DNA from: Gemmatimonadota bacterium
Lineage (GTDB): Bacteria > Latescibacterota > UBA2968 > UBA8231
Assembly: GCA_018673255.1 (NCBI GenBank)
Contig: JABHDC010000124.1
Span: 1-64,000 of the forward strand
Length of the DNA: 64,000 bases
Direction: 5' to 3'
Positions within the stretch are counted from its first letter, which is position 1; the number at the start of each line of letters is the position of its first letter. Of this stretch, positions 16,561 through 26,136 are shown piece after piece. The translations under genes were made by a program, and so were the position numbers. Below the pieces are notes generated by a model that was not told where the DNA came from, made no database searches, and saw only the letters and a program-made list of their open reading frames with translations.

Positions 16561-17361
16561 ATGCCAATGCCCAAGTGGTCCCGATTCGCAGGCCTGCTTC
16601 TGGTTCTGTTTGCCGCGTGTGACGAGGTGTCCATCCACGTTCCCTATCTGCCGACACCCCCGGTGATCGACGCGGATCTGAGCGAGTGGCGACAGCTGGC
16701 TTACACTGGCGGACCCTGGGACATCGAACGGCTGAGCCAGATGTCGTGGTATAATCCCGAGCGCAACCGCCTGACCATCCACACCGGGGAATCCGCTGGG
16801 GAGATAGATCTGCAGGCGAGCTACTACGTGGCCTGGGATGACGAGTATCTGTATCTGGGAGCGGAGGTGCTCGACAACATCAACGATGTGATCGATCCGG
16901 CCCACGAGGACAAACGGTGGTATTTCAAGGACTGTATCTGCTGGTTTGTGGAGGCGCCCCGCGACGAAACGAGCGAGCACTTCGAGCAGGGAGACAATGC
17001 CCTGTGCTTCCTCATCGACGACTCGCGACCGACCTACGGCGCCTGGTGGCGTCACGGCGCGCCGGACCGCAGCTATGTCGAGGAGCCTCTGCCAGCTGGT
17101 TCCTTCGACTACGAGCTTCGGTTTGATCCCTGGGACCGCAGTCCGGCTGACTTCGTTCTCGAGGCGCGTATACAGATGGCCCCACTATTCGGCCGCAGCG
17201 ATCCCAGCTGGACGCCCCCCGCCTCCGGTGATGTGTACGGCCTGGAGATCGTTCACACCGATCCGGATGGTGAAGACTACGGCGGCCATCTCCTGATTTA
17301 CGGCGACGGGGACGATGATTCGACGTGGGGCCAGATGGTGCTGGTGGACGAGACGCCGTAA
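16561..17361 (+). CDS. CBM9-like secreted lipoprotein
   Basis: The 266-residue protein begins with a lipoprotein signal (LLLVLFAAC, lipid site Cys). The mature part is a CBM9/DOMON-like beta-sandwich: PPVIDADLSEWRQL, YYVAWDDEYLYLGAEVLDN and CWFVEAPRD are typical strands of these carbohydrate-binding domains. I chose ATG 16561 because AGGA lies six bases upstream. It is a clear paralog of the protein at 23836-24660, with near-identical motifs through the whole length. The two paralogs flank two sugar importer operons, so they may bind glycans at the cell surface for those importers. Confidence 0.85.
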   Translation: MPMPKWSRFAGLLLVLFAACDEVSIHVPYLPTPPVIDADLSEWRQLAYTGGPWDIERLSQMSWYNPERNRLTIHTGESAGEIDLQASYYVAWDDEYLYLGAEVLDNINDVIDPAHEDKRWYFKDCICWFVEAPRDETSEHFEQGDNALCFLIDDSRPTYGAWWRHGAPDRSYVEEPLPAGSFDYELRFDPWDRSPADFVLEARIQMAPLFGRSDPSWTPPASGDVYGLEIVHTDPDGEDYGGHLLIYGDGDDDSTWGQMVLVDETP

Positions 17362-17431
17362 TCCGAAGACCCGTCAATGACGAATCCCCGGCGCGCCCGA
17401 GGCAAGTTCGGCGCCCGGTCTGGCTACCGGT

Positions 17432-18271
17432 TCACTGCTTCACCGCACCTGCGGTCAGTCCCTGTACGAAGTACTTCTGCAGGCTCACGAACAGGGCGAT
17501 GGGCGGTAGGCTGAACACCAGAGAGGCGGCGAACAGCAGGTCGTACTTGTTGACGTACTGCCCTAAGAACGCCGCCCGCATGCCCACCGGAATCGTGAGG
17601 GCTCTCGACTTGGTGAACACGAAAGCGAAGGTGAACTCGTTCCACGACAGCAGGAAGGCAAAAGTCCCAACGGCGATGATGGCTGGGGCAGCAAGGGGCA
17701 GGACGATGCGATAGAGGACGGCCAGTCTCGAGCAACCGTCGATGAGGGCCGCCTGCTCAAGTTCCTCCGGGATGGCACGGAAGTAGCCGTTGAGGAGCCA
17801 CGTGCAGAAGGGAATGGCAAAACCGGTGTAGATGAGTACCATGCCCGCATGGGTGTCGAGCAGACCGAATGAGCGGATGACCTGGAAGAGGGGAATCAGG
17901 ATCGATGACCCCGGTAGCATCTGTGACATCACCACGAGCATCAGCAGGGCCGCACTACCCCTGAACCGGAACCGCGCGAAGGCGTAGGCGGTGGTGATGC
18001 TGAAGGCCAGGGCCACGATCGCCGTCAGCGTTGAGATCACCACGCTATTGAGGACATAGTCCAGGAAGGGTGCCTCGTCCCAAAGGTCGATGTAGGCGTC
18101 GAATCGGATCTCGCTGGGAAAGACGACGGGCGGTACGGTGGTGACCTCTGACAGGGGACGTACAGAAGTCGACATCACCCACAGCAGGGGCAGCACCAAG
18201 GCGGCGACAAACACGCCGCCCAGCCCGTAGCCCAGGACACTGCGCAGCCGCTTCTGAGTACTAAGCCTCAC
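17432..18271 (-). CDS. Sugar ABC transporter permease, MalG type
   Basis: The 279-residue inner-membrane permease has six predicted membrane spans and the EAA loop as EQAALIDGCSRLAVLYRIVLP (about 185-205), which docks the ATPase. It overlaps the MalF-type gene by 11 bases and is the last gene of a three-gene leftward operon. No ATPase is encoded nearby, so a shared MsmK-like subunit elsewhere must serve it. Substrate unknown; the neighbouring sulfatase and CBM9-like genes suggest a glycan product. Confidence 0.92.
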   Translation of the reverse strand: MRLSTQKRLRSVLGYGLGGVFVAALVLPLLWVMSTSVRPLSEVTTVPPVVFPSEIRFDAYIDLWDEAPFLDYVLNSVVISTLTAIVALAFSITTAYAFARFRFRGSAALLMLVVMSQMLPGSSILIPLFQVIRSFGLLDTHAGMVLIYTGFAIPFCTWLLNGYFRAIPEELEQAALIDGCSRLAVLYRIVLPLAAPAIIAVGTFAFLLSWNEFTFAFVFTKSRALTIPVGMRAAFLGQYVNKYDLLFAASLVFSLPPIALFVSLQKYFVQGLTAGAVKQ

Positions 18272-19151
18272 GGGTCACCTGGCGATCGCGGAACACGACG
18301 CGGATGAAGATGACGCTCAGGATGAGCAGCACCAGGAGTAACATGACGGCGGCCGCCGCCCCTCTTCCCAGGCGCAACTGTTCGAAGGCGATTCGGTAGA
18401 TGGTGATAGGTACGACCTGGGTGGCTTTGGCCGGACCCCCTTCGGTCATGATGAAGATGAGAGCGAAGTCATTGACCATCCAGATGGTGGCGAAGAGGAA
18501 GACGACACCCATCACGTGGCGCAGCTGAGCCAGGGTCACATACCACAGGCGTTGCACCACGTTGGCCCCATCCACGTGAGCCGCCTCGTACAACTCCGAG
18601 GGGATGCTCTGCAGGCCGGCCAGGATCATGATGGTGATGTAGGGCATGAAGCGCCACACATTGGCGACGATGACGGCTGCCAGGGCCGTGTCGGGCTGGG
18701 CGAGCCAGTACACGTTGTCATCGATCAGTCCCAGCTGCAGCAGGAAGTGGTTGACAAGCCCGAAGCTGTCGTGGAAGAGCCAGCGCCACATATAGCCGGT
18801 GACCACGGGCGCAATGGCCCAGGGGACCAGAAGGAAGCCGGTGAATACCGCCCGGTACCGGCCGATCTCGTTGAAGATCAGGGCCAGGAACAGGCCCAAC
18901 ACGAAGGCGATGGGAAGGGAAAGGAGGGTGAACTTGAGGGAGCTGGCCACACTGCCGGTGAAGGTGCTGCTCCCCAGCAGCTTCACGTAGTTGGCCAGCC
19001 CGATGAACTCGTCCCCGCCACCCTTCAACAGCCGCACGCGATGCAGACTCATGATCACGTTGCTGACCACGGGGTAGAAGATCACCACGCTCAGCACGAG
19101 GAGGGCCGGCGTGACGAACGCGTAGGGCAGGGCCTTCGGATGGAGCCGCAT
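18261..19151 (-). CDS. Sugar ABC transporter permease, MalF type
   Basis: The 296-residue permease has six membrane spans and the EAA loop as EAAHVDGANVVQRLWYVTL. An N-terminal segment ALPYAFVTPALLVLSVVIF is the usual first span of MalF-type subunits. It starts four bases after the binding-protein stop and overlaps the MalG-type gene, so the three are co-translated. Confidence 0.92.
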   Translation of the reverse strand: MRLHPKALPYAFVTPALLVLSVVIFYPVVSNVIMSLHRVRLLKGGGDEFIGLANYVKLLGSSTFTGSVASSLKFTLLSLPIAFVLGLFLALIFNEIGRYRAVFTGFLLVPWAIAPVVTGYMWRWLFHDSFGLVNHFLLQLGLIDDNVYWLAQPDTALAAVIVANVWRFMPYITIMILAGLQSIPSELYEAAHVDGANVVQRLWYVTLAQLRHVMGVVFLFATIWMVNDFALIFIMTEGGPAKATQVVPITIYRIAFEQLRLGRGAAAAVMLLLVLLILSVIFIRVVFRDRQVTREA

Positions 19152-19154
19152 TCC

Positions 19155-20483
19155 TCAGTAATCCTCCAGGAGTTCGTTCACCTCGACCGCTGCGTCATCC
19201 AGGGCTTCGCGTGGTCCCCTCACACCGGTCAGGGCCACATTCACGGCATCGGCCAGGTGCCGTTGAATCTCGGTGATGGCCGGATGGCCGGGCCAGCCCC
19301 GGCCGTTGGCGGCCGCCGCGGCCAACACCTCCAGGTCGATGTAGTCGGACTCCACACCGGGTCCGTAGGCCGCTTTCAGAGCCGGAATGCCCCCCATGCC
19401 AGGGTTTGGTGAGCGCCACACCGGGTGCTCGACGTTGAGAGCCTTGATGACCTCCCAGGCCGGCTCAGGAACCTTCGAGTATCCGGTGATCGAGACCATC
19501 ACCACATCCAACAGCGTGCGCGGGGCGCCGTCTTCGAGTGCCACAGACGGGCCGGGGATGAGGGCCAGCGCCAGGTTGGCCAGGTCGAAATCATAATTCT
19601 CAGTGATCGTGTTCTGCCACCAGGGACCTTCGATCGACATGGCGGCGCGGCCACCGCACCAGTGCGCGGTGTTTTCGTCGAAGGCATAGGCTGCGGCGGC
19701 GGCGGGCATGTACCCCGCGGTCTTCAGATCGACCAGAAAACGGAGAGCCCCCACACCGGCGGGACCGTTGAAGGCAGCTGCCGACCAGTCCTCGTTGAGA
19801 ACCCGTCCGCCTGCCTTGAACAGCAAAGGCAGGAAGCGATAGGCCGAATCGAGATTGAGGCCGCCCGGCATCGTGAAGGCGTGGAGGTCGTGGGCCTTGA
19901 AGAGCTCGCCCGCTGCACGCAATTCCTCCCAGGTCTCGGGGATGGCCACACCGACACTGTCCATGAGATTGCGATTGGCAGCCAGAATGAAGGGGAGCAG
20001 CGTCACGGGCACGCCGTAGTGCTGGCCCTCAAAGGCCACCTGCTCCCAGGCGTTGGCGAAGATCTGCCCTTTCACTTGCGGGAAGTCGGCAAATCGCTCG
20101 AGGGGGTAGAGACCGCCGAGCTGACCGAACTCGACAGAGTACTTGTGATGAACGCGGATGATGTCCGGGCCCTCGCCCATGATGGTCGAGCTGATCAGGC
20201 TCTCCCGCTGGGTACTCCAGTCACGGAATTCCAGGTGGATCTGGATGTCTTGACGCGAGGTGTTGAAGGAGTCGACGGCCGTCCGAATCCAGTCGCGATG
20301 CCCTTCGACGCCACCAAACTCCCACATCACCACCTCGGTGGGGTCGCCAGGCCGGGGTTGACTCGACTCACCACCGCAGCCAAGAAGGACCAGGAAACTG
20401 AGCAGAAAGGCGCCCCTGGTCCGCTGGGCCCACGGCGCAACCGGTCTGTGCCCAGACTTGGCGCCATCGTCGGCGTGGATCAA
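19155..20483 (-). CDS. Sugar ABC transporter substrate-binding lipoprotein
   Basis: The 442-residue family-1 extracellular solute-binding protein has a lipoprotein signal (LLSFLVLLGC, lipid Cys near residue 36). The mature part has the family pattern VVMWEFGG, an EGPDIIRVHHKYSVEFG segment and an RAAMSIEGPWW motif in the second lobe. It is the first gene of the importer operon ending at 17432. The N-terminus before the signal is long; a later start within the first 25 residues is possible. Confidence 0.9.
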   Translation of the reverse strand: MIHADDGAKSGHRPVAPWAQRTRGAFLLSFLVLLGCGGESSQPRPGDPTEVVMWEFGGVEGHRDWIRTAVDSFNTSRQDIQIHLEFRDWSTQRESLISSTIMGEGPDIIRVHHKYSVEFGQLGGLYPLERFADFPQVKGQIFANAWEQVAFEGQHYGVPVTLLPFILAANRNLMDSVGVAIPETWEELRAAGELFKAHDLHAFTMPGGLNLDSAYRFLPLLFKAGGRVLNEDWSAAAFNGPAGVGALRFLVDLKTAGYMPAAAAAYAFDENTAHWCGGRAAMSIEGPWWQNTITENYDFDLANLALALIPGPSVALEDGAPRTLLDVVMVSITGYSKVPEPAWEVIKALNVEHPVWRSPNPGMGGIPALKAAYGPGVESDYIDLEVLAAAAANGRGWPGHPAITEIQRHLADAVNVALTGVRGPREALDDAAVEVNELLEDY

Positions 20484-20567
20484 GCGTAGCGCCCCAATTC
20501 GAGGGACACCACCAAGTCGGAGCAGTCTCTCAAGGAGTCGTAGAAAAGGGCTTTCACTGAGATCGCC

Positions 20568-21467
20568 CTATCCCTTCAGACCGGAAGCGGCAACGCCCTC
20601 GATGAAGCGCTTCTGGGCGAAGAAGAAGACGATGATGACGGGCACGATCATCACCGTAGTGAGGGACATGACCAGATTCCACGGCGTCACCGCAGTACCA
20701 CCACCACCCTCGAGCACCCCGGCCTTGGCGATGAAGGAGAACAGGCCGATGGGCATTGTGAAGAGGCGCTCGTCGTGGAGATAGATCAGGGGGCCGAACA
20801 GATCGTTCCAACTGCCCAGGAAGGTGAAGACCGTGGCCGTGAGCAGCACAGGCATGCTCAGGGGGACGACGACATTCCACAGGATGCTCAGTTCCGAGGC
20901 ACCGTCCATACGGGCCGCTTCGACGTACGCCTTCGGGATCGTGAGGAAGAACTGGCGCATGAGGAAGATGGCGAAGACGTTGAGACCTAACCAGTGGGGC
21001 AGGATGAGGGGCAGGTAGGTGTTCACCCACCCGATGGTGGCGAAGAACTTGAAGAGGGGGATGATGGTTACCTGGGCTGGCAGCAGCATCGTCGACAGGA
21101 GGGCCGCGAAGAGGAGTCCCTTGAAGCGCACCTCAAGGAAGACGAAAGCATAGGCCGCCAGAGAACAGGAGATCAGGCTGCCGACGATGGACATGGCGGT
21201 GACGAAGACGGAGTTCCAAAGGTAGAGGCCGAATTCGAACTCCTGAAAGACCACCCGGTAGTTGCTCCACTGGGCCAGCGCCGGGATCCAGCGGGTGGGC
21301 TCCTGCAGGACCTCGACAAATGTCTTGAGGCTGGTCAGCACCATCCAGCTCAGCGGGATCAGCATGATGGCCGCGCCACAGGTAAGGACGCCGTAGAGGA
21401 CGGCTCGTCCGGGACGCACCTGGCGCCGGTTATCGTTGCTCATGGTGCCTCCACCATCGCTACTCAT
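20568..21467 (-). CDS. Sugar ABC transporter permease, MalG type (second system)
   Basis: The 299-residue permease has six membrane spans and the EAA loop EAARMDGASELSILWNVVVP. It overlaps the MalF-type gene by eight bases; an in-frame ATG at 21443 could be the real start. It is the third gene of a second importer operon with the same gene order as the one at 17432-20483 but only distant sequence similarity, so the two are not a recent duplication. It also lacks a linked ATPase. Confidence 0.92.
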   Translation of the reverse strand: MSSDGGGTMSNDNRRQVRPGRAVLYGVLTCGAAIMLIPLSWMVLTSLKTFVEVLQEPTRWIPALAQWSNYRVVFQEFEFGLYLWNSVFVTAMSIVGSLISCSLAAYAFVFLEVRFKGLLFAALLSTMLLPAQVTIIPLFKFFATIGWVNTYLPLILPHWLGLNVFAIFLMRQFFLTIPKAYVEAARMDGASELSILWNVVVPLSMPVLLTATVFTFLGSWNDLFGPLIYLHDERLFTMPIGLFSFIAKAGVLEGGGGTAVTPWNLVMSLTTVMIVPVIIVFFFAQKRFIEGVAASGLKG

Positions 21468-22350
21468 GGTGCACCCACTTGCGAGCGAGGCGGAAGTTTA
21501 GCCACGTGAGAATCACTGTGATCGCGAACAGGATCCAGGCCATGGCGCTGGCCTGGCCCATGTGGAAGTAGTTGAAGGCCCGCTGATAGAGGTTGAGTAC
21601 GTAGAAGAGGGTGGCCTGTGCGGGGCCACCGGGCGTCTTGCCCTGGGCTGCGCCGAAGGCGTAGGCCAGGTCGAAGACGCGCAGGGAGCCAATGACGCCC
21701 ATGACCAGGTTGAAGAAGAAGACGGGTGAGATCTGCGGCATCGTGACGTGCATGAAGCGCCGCAACGCGCCGGCACCGTCGATGGACGCCGATTCGTACA
21801 GTGCTCGGTCGACGCTCTGGAGCCCGCCGAGGAAGATGAGCATGGCGTTGCCGAAGGCCCACAAGCTGATGACGATGAGCGTGGGCAGGGCCCAGGTGGT
21901 GGACTCGAGCCAGGCCGGCCCCTCGATACCGGCCTGAGCCAGAAAGTGGTTGAGCAGACCGTACTCGCCGTTGAAGATGTAGACGAAGATGGCCGCCGAA
22001 GCCGCCGAAGGCAGGATGGAAGGGATGTAGTAGATGGTGCGGTAGAGACCCAGGAAACGCACCTTGCAGTTCAGCAGCAGAGAGATGGACAGAGAGGTGA
22101 TCAGAGCCAGGGGAACCTGAAAGACGGCAAAGACGAGCGTCACCTTCACCGAAGGCCAGAAGGAGGGGTCGTGGTAGAAGAGGTAGACGTAGTGGTCGAA
22201 GCCGATCCACTCCGGCGGCTGCACGACGGTGTAGCGTGTGAAGCTCAAGTAGAGGGAGTAGAGCATCGGGAGCATCGAGAAGACCACGAAGCCAACGATG
22301 GATGGCCCCGCCATGATGTAGAACCAGAGGGTTGGTCGCGATCCCTTCAT
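21460..22350 (-). CDS. Sugar ABC transporter permease, MalF type (second system)
   Basis: The 296-residue permease opens with LWFYIMAGPSIVGFVVFSML, the usual first span, and has an EAA-type loop as ESASIDGAGALRRFMHVTMP. It lies 31 bases after the binding-protein stop and overlaps the MalG-type gene. Confidence 0.92.
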   Translation of the reverse strand: MKGSRPTLWFYIMAGPSIVGFVVFSMLPMLYSLYLSFTRYTVVQPPEWIGFDHYVYLFYHDPSFWPSVKVTLVFAVFQVPLALITSLSISLLLNCKVRFLGLYRTIYYIPSILPSAASAAIFVYIFNGEYGLLNHFLAQAGIEGPAWLESTTWALPTLIVISLWAFGNAMLIFLGGLQSVDRALYESASIDGAGALRRFMHVTMPQISPVFFFNLVMGVIGSLRVFDLAYAFGAAQGKTPGGPAQATLFYVLNLYQRAFNYFHMGQASAMAWILFAITVILTWLNFRLARKWVHHE

Positions 22351-22381
22351 GTCAGCCTCAGGTCCCTATGTCGCTGACCGG

Positions 22382-23677
22382 TCATCGCTCGCCCCGGCCC
22401 AGGGTCTCGATGAAACGGTTGGCGGCCTCGGTAGCGCGGCGACATGCCTCCTCAGGGGTCTGTTCACCCTGCAGCATACGGTCGATCTCGGGTTGGATGA
22501 CCTCGATGGCGATCTCGATGTAGTCGGGTGAGCGGGGAATCGGCATGGCATAGGGCATCTGGTCGAATGCGGCCTGCACGTTCCTCGGGCTCTCGTTGCG
22601 TCCGGGGCCAAGCATGAGCTCCTCGGCCACCGAGCGTCGGGTCGGCACGCCGCCCGCACGGCATTCGGCGGCGACGCCCTCCCTGGAGGCCAGGTGCTTG
22701 ACCAGCTCCCAGGCCTTCTCCGGATGGCGCGAGTCCTTGCTGATGGCGTAGGCCCCCACGGCAATCTCGCCGCCGTTGCGCTGCACCGGGCCGAGGGGCA
22801 GGATCTCGATGTCCCACTCGAGATCTGGCACCTTGTTGTAGATGCGCCAGAAGGTGGTGTGGCCGCCGCACACCAGACCCATCCGGCCGCTGGCGAAGCG
22901 GGTCGTGGGGCCGTATCCCGGCCGGGGGGAGATGTCGTACTCGAGCACCTTGTCGCGGTAGAATTTGACTCCGCGGATGGCCTCGGGCGTGTCGAGCAGG
23001 CACCGGGTGAGATCCTCGTTGAACATCCGTCCACCGGATTGGCGGACATACATCAGCCACTCCCCCCACCAGCCCGGATCCATGTCGCATCCCCATATCT
23101 CGGTTCCGTCGGGTAGGGTGCGCCGGATGCGCGAGGCAGCGTGTACCAGGTCGTCCCATGTCCAGGTGCGGTCGGGGTAGGCCAGCCCCGCCTCGTCGAA
23201 GAGTTTCTTGTTGTAGTACAGGAGGGATACGTTGATGTGGACGGGGAGGAAGTAGTAGTCCCCTTTGTGCTGAATCGCCTTGAGAACCTCGGGGTAGAAG
23301 TCATCAAGATCGATCTCCTCCAGGTCGCGCTCAACGAAGTCGGTGATGGGCCGCAGGAAGGGCAGCATGTAAGCGACCCATACGTCGCCGGTGTATAACA
23401 CGTCGGGCGCGTCGCCGGCCGCGGCCAGGGTCTTGAACTTCATCTGGTACTCGTTCCCCGGCACCCAGATGACCCGCAAGGGGATGTCGGGATGGGCCTG
23501 GCGGAAGGTCTCGGCGAGCTCCTCGTAGGCGGGCTTCATGTAGGTGATCGGGACCAGCCACGTGATGCCCCGTTCCGTGTCGAAATCGTCGCGACTTCCC
23601 CCAGCCGCATGCCAGAAACCAGCAACGATGACCAGGGCGAAGAGGACGGCGACGGATCGGTGAAGAAGTGTCTGCAT
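22382..23677 (-). CDS. Sugar ABC transporter substrate-binding protein (second system)
   Basis: The 431-residue family-1 solute-binding protein has a plain signal peptide (about 1-27) with no lipobox cysteine, unlike the first system's lipoprotein. Family features include ELAETFRQAHPDIPLRVIW, GDAPDVLYTGDVW and FASGRMGLVCGGHTTFW. It is the first gene of the operon and is divergent from a CBM9-like gene across 158 bases. Confidence 0.9.
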   Translation of the reverse strand: MQTLLHRSVAVLFALVIVAGFWHAAGGSRDDFDTERGITWLVPITYMKPAYEELAETFRQAHPDIPLRVIWVPGNEYQMKFKTLAAAGDAPDVLYTGDVWVAYMLPFLRPITDFVERDLEEIDLDDFYPEVLKAIQHKGDYYFLPVHINVSLLYYNKKLFDEAGLAYPDRTWTWDDLVHAASRIRRTLPDGTEIWGCDMDPGWWGEWLMYVRQSGGRMFNEDLTRCLLDTPEAIRGVKFYRDKVLEYDISPRPGYGPTTRFASGRMGLVCGGHTTFWRIYNKVPDLEWDIEILPLGPVQRNGGEIAVGAYAISKDSRHPEKAWELVKHLASREGVAAECRAGGVPTRRSVAEELMLGPGRNESPRNVQAAFDQMPYAMPIPRSPDYIEIAIEVIQPEIDRMLQGEQTPEEACRRATEAANRFIETLGRGER

Positions 23678-23835
23678 GGTGATTGCACACAGTAGTCGCC
23701 GAGCCGGAAACAGTCAACCGGGAAGACCCGAACCAGACACGCATGGCCGGGTGCTTGGACCGCCCCGGTCGTCATGTCTAAACTGAGGATGGAACATCAG
23801 AGTCTCGGAAACCGTTTCATCGCGGGAGGTGAATC

Positions 23836-24660
23836 TTGAATGCCACTGCACTGGTCACCACCATCGTCCTGCTCTGCAGCCCCGTCTGGAGTCAGGCGCC
23901 CCACTACACGTTCACCGCACCCCAACTTGAAGCGCCGCCTGTCATCGACGGTGATCTTGGGGAGTGGCGAGACCGGGCCTTCACCGACGGCGTGTGGGAC
24001 ATTGAGCGGCTGCGTCACACGCCCTGGTATGAGGCCGACCGCAATCGGCTCACCGACCACGGCGAGGACGAATCCCCGATCCAGGACCTGCAGGCCCGCT
24101 ACTACGTCGCCTGGGACGAAGAGTATCTGTACTTCGGTGCGGAAGTCCTCGACAACGTCAACGACAGTGTCGACCCGGCCCACGAAGACAGCCGCTGGTA
24201 CTTCAAGGACTGCGTCTGCTGGTTCGTCGAGGCCCCACGTGACGACATACCCGAGGAATTTGGCCAGGGCGGCAACGGGTTCTGCTTTGTGATCGATCCG
24301 GCCCGGCCCTCCTATGGCGCGTGGTGGCGCCACGGCAGCCAGGACACGACCTATATCGAGGAGCCCCTGCCTCACGACGCCGTCGAGTACCAGCTCAGCA
24401 TGGATCCCTGGGGGAGGAGCCCGGCCGATTTCGTCCTGGAGGCGAAGGTGGCCATGGCGCCCACGCTGGGAGTCAGTGATCCCACGTGGCGGGCGCCGCG
24501 ACGCGGAGACGAGTACGGCCTCTCGGTGGTGCACACCGATCCGGACGGCGGCGCCTATGGTGGCCACTTCCTCGTGTATGGGATCGGCCGCAACGACGGA
24601 TACTGGGCTCGCATGTTCCTGGGGGGACCGATGGCCCCCATCGAGCGCCGATCCGACTGA
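23836..24660 (+). CDS. CBM9-like secreted protein
   Basis: The 274-residue protein has a signal peptide (about 1-20, ending VWSQA) and a CBM9/DOMON-like sandwich (APPVIDGDLGEWRDRAF, YYVAWDEEYLYFGAEVLDN, CWFVEAPRDD). It starts at TTG 23836, seven bases after a strong GGGAGG; the nearby ATG at 23840 is in another frame that does not give this protein. It is a paralog of the lipoprotein at 16561-17361 but has no lipobox, so it may be released or held differently. It is divergent from the second importer operon and probably shares its control region. Confidence 0.85.
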   Translation: MNATALVTTIVLLCSPVWSQAPHYTFTAPQLEAPPVIDGDLGEWRDRAFTDGVWDIERLRHTPWYEADRNRLTDHGEDESPIQDLQARYYVAWDEEYLYFGAEVLDNVNDSVDPAHEDSRWYFKDCVCWFVEAPRDDIPEEFGQGGNGFCFVIDPARPSYGAWWRHGSQDTTYIEEPLPHDAVEYQLSMDPWGRSPADFVLEAKVAMAPTLGVSDPTWRAPRRGDEYGLSVVHTDPDGGAYGGHFLVYGIGRNDGYWARMFLGGPMAPIERRSD

Positions 24661-24729
24661 CAAGCCTCGACTCACAGGTCCTCGGCAGCCAGCAGATCTA
24701 TCGCACCGACGCGGTGGCCCAGGCTCATC

Positions 24730-25992
24730 CTACCTGAGCCGCTCGATCTCTTCCAGCTTGTCACCTGCGACAGTGAAGTCGGGGTGCCGACGGGCGATCT
24801 TTTCGAAGACCTCTCGCGCTTTTTCCAGGCGCCCCCGACCGAAGTAGACCATCCCCAGGTCATAGGCGGCCTGGGGATCGCGGGGGGTGCGGGCCACGGC
24901 CCGCTGCTTCGCCTTGAGTTCGCTCTCGTAGGCTTTGAGCTCTTCGAAGGTGGCTATGAGCTCGGCGCCTTCTTCGGCGCGTCCCAGGCGTAGATAGAGA
25001 CGTCCCAGGTTGTAGTGGGCGGCGGCATGGTCCGGGTCGAGGGCGATAGCGCGCTGGTAGGACCTGTCGGCGCCGCCGTCGTTACCCAGCTTCTCCAGAG
25101 CGGCCCCCAGGCGGTAGGAGGAATCACCGTATTGGGGATCCAGTACGATGGCCCGCTCGTAACGAGTAATGGCCGCCTCCAGATCGCCCTCCAGCTCGAG
25201 GATCGTGCCCAGGTCACGGCAGTCCTGGGCACTCTCCACGCCCAGGGCGATGGCCTGCTTGTACGCCCGTCGGGCGTTCTGGTGGTCGCCGAGAGCCATG
25301 TAGCTCCAGCCCAGCCGTTGATAGAGTGGCCCTTCCCGTGGCACGATAACGAGGGCCCGCTCGTAGACTTCAATGGCCTCGTCAAGCCTCTCCTGGATGT
25401 GGTACACGTAACCCAGGTTCGCCATGGCCGCCGTAAAGTCGGGCTTGTGCCGCAGGGCCTCACGGTAATACTTGCCCGCTTCTTCCAGGGCTCCCTCTTC
25501 CTGATACAGGCGTCCGAGGTTGTAGGAGACCTGGGCGAAAGAGGGCCGCAGTTGCAGGGCGTACTTGTATTGAGCCTCGGCGTCGCGAACGTTGCCCAGC
25601 TTTTCGTGGGCGATGGCCAAGCCGATGCGCGCCTCGAAGAGATCGGCCTGGATCTCGACGGCTCGATCGAGGCAGTCAACCGCCTTCTGGTAACGTTCCT
25701 GCATCGTGTACACCACGCCCAGATTGCTCCACGCCTCGACGAATTCCGGCCGAGCATCCAGGGCTTTCTGGAAGGCCCTGATCGCATCGTCGAGCCGTCC
25801 CTGACCGCGTCGTTGGACGCCCAGCTGCGTGGCATCTCGTGCCACCTCGTCGAGCCGTTGCTGGTTCCAGTGGAGACCGAAAAGGCCTGCCACCGCGACC
25901 ACCACCACAGCACCCAACCACCAGCGCCACAGCCCTGAGTGCTTGGTGGCGGCTGCGCGTGCTTGCTGTCCCTTATCCCTCTGTTTGCTCAT
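24730..25992 (-). CDS. Membrane-anchored TPR protein
   Basis: The 420-residue protein starts at ATG 25992 (SKQRDKG). A short basic cytoplasmic N-terminus and one membrane span (about 21-40) are followed by about ten tetratricopeptide repeats, such as AWSNLGVVYTMQERYQKAVD and AHYNLGRLYLRLGRAEEGA. TPRs would lie in the periplasm and mediate protein binding. A longer in-frame start at 26043 adds 17 residues with no homology. It is divergent from the TPR/FG-GAP gene at 26137. Confidence 0.85.
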   Translation of the reverse strand: MSKQRDKGQQARAAATKHSGLWRWWLGAVVVVAVAGLFGLHWNQQRLDEVARDATQLGVQRRGQGRLDDAIRAFQKALDARPEFVEAWSNLGVVYTMQERYQKAVDCLDRAVEIQADLFEARIGLAIAHEKLGNVRDAEAQYKYALQLRPSFAQVSYNLGRLYQEEGALEEAGKYYREALRHKPDFTAAMANLGYVYHIQERLDEAIEVYERALVIVPREGPLYQRLGWSYMALGDHQNARRAYKQAIALGVESAQDCRDLGTILELEGDLEAAITRYERAIVLDPQYGDSSYRLGAALEKLGNDGGADRSYQRAIALDPDHAAAHYNLGRLYLRLGRAEEGAELIATFEELKAYESELKAKQRAVARTPRDPQAAYDLGMVYFGRGRLEKAREVFEKIARRHPDFTVAGDKLEEIERLR

Positions 25993-26136
25993 ATTCCTGT
26001 TCCGAAACTGGTTGTCATGGGGGATGAACCGCCCCGGTCTCAACTCGACGCGACGGCAATGTAATCGCCTTGGCCCCGGCTAGTCGAGTCGGCCAGCACT
26101 GGCGACCGCCGCTGTACTCGCCACGCCAGGTTGCCG

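Noticed and set aside
16352..16666. Possible small secreted protein before the CBM9-like lipoprotein
   Set aside because: A stretch looks like a signal peptide, but the frame runs into the CBM9-like gene, lacks a ribosome binding site and shows no further protein character.
19425..20489. Rightward 354-residue open frame opposite the first sugar-binding protein
   Set aside because: The leftward frame has a lipobox and family motifs; the rightward one has none.
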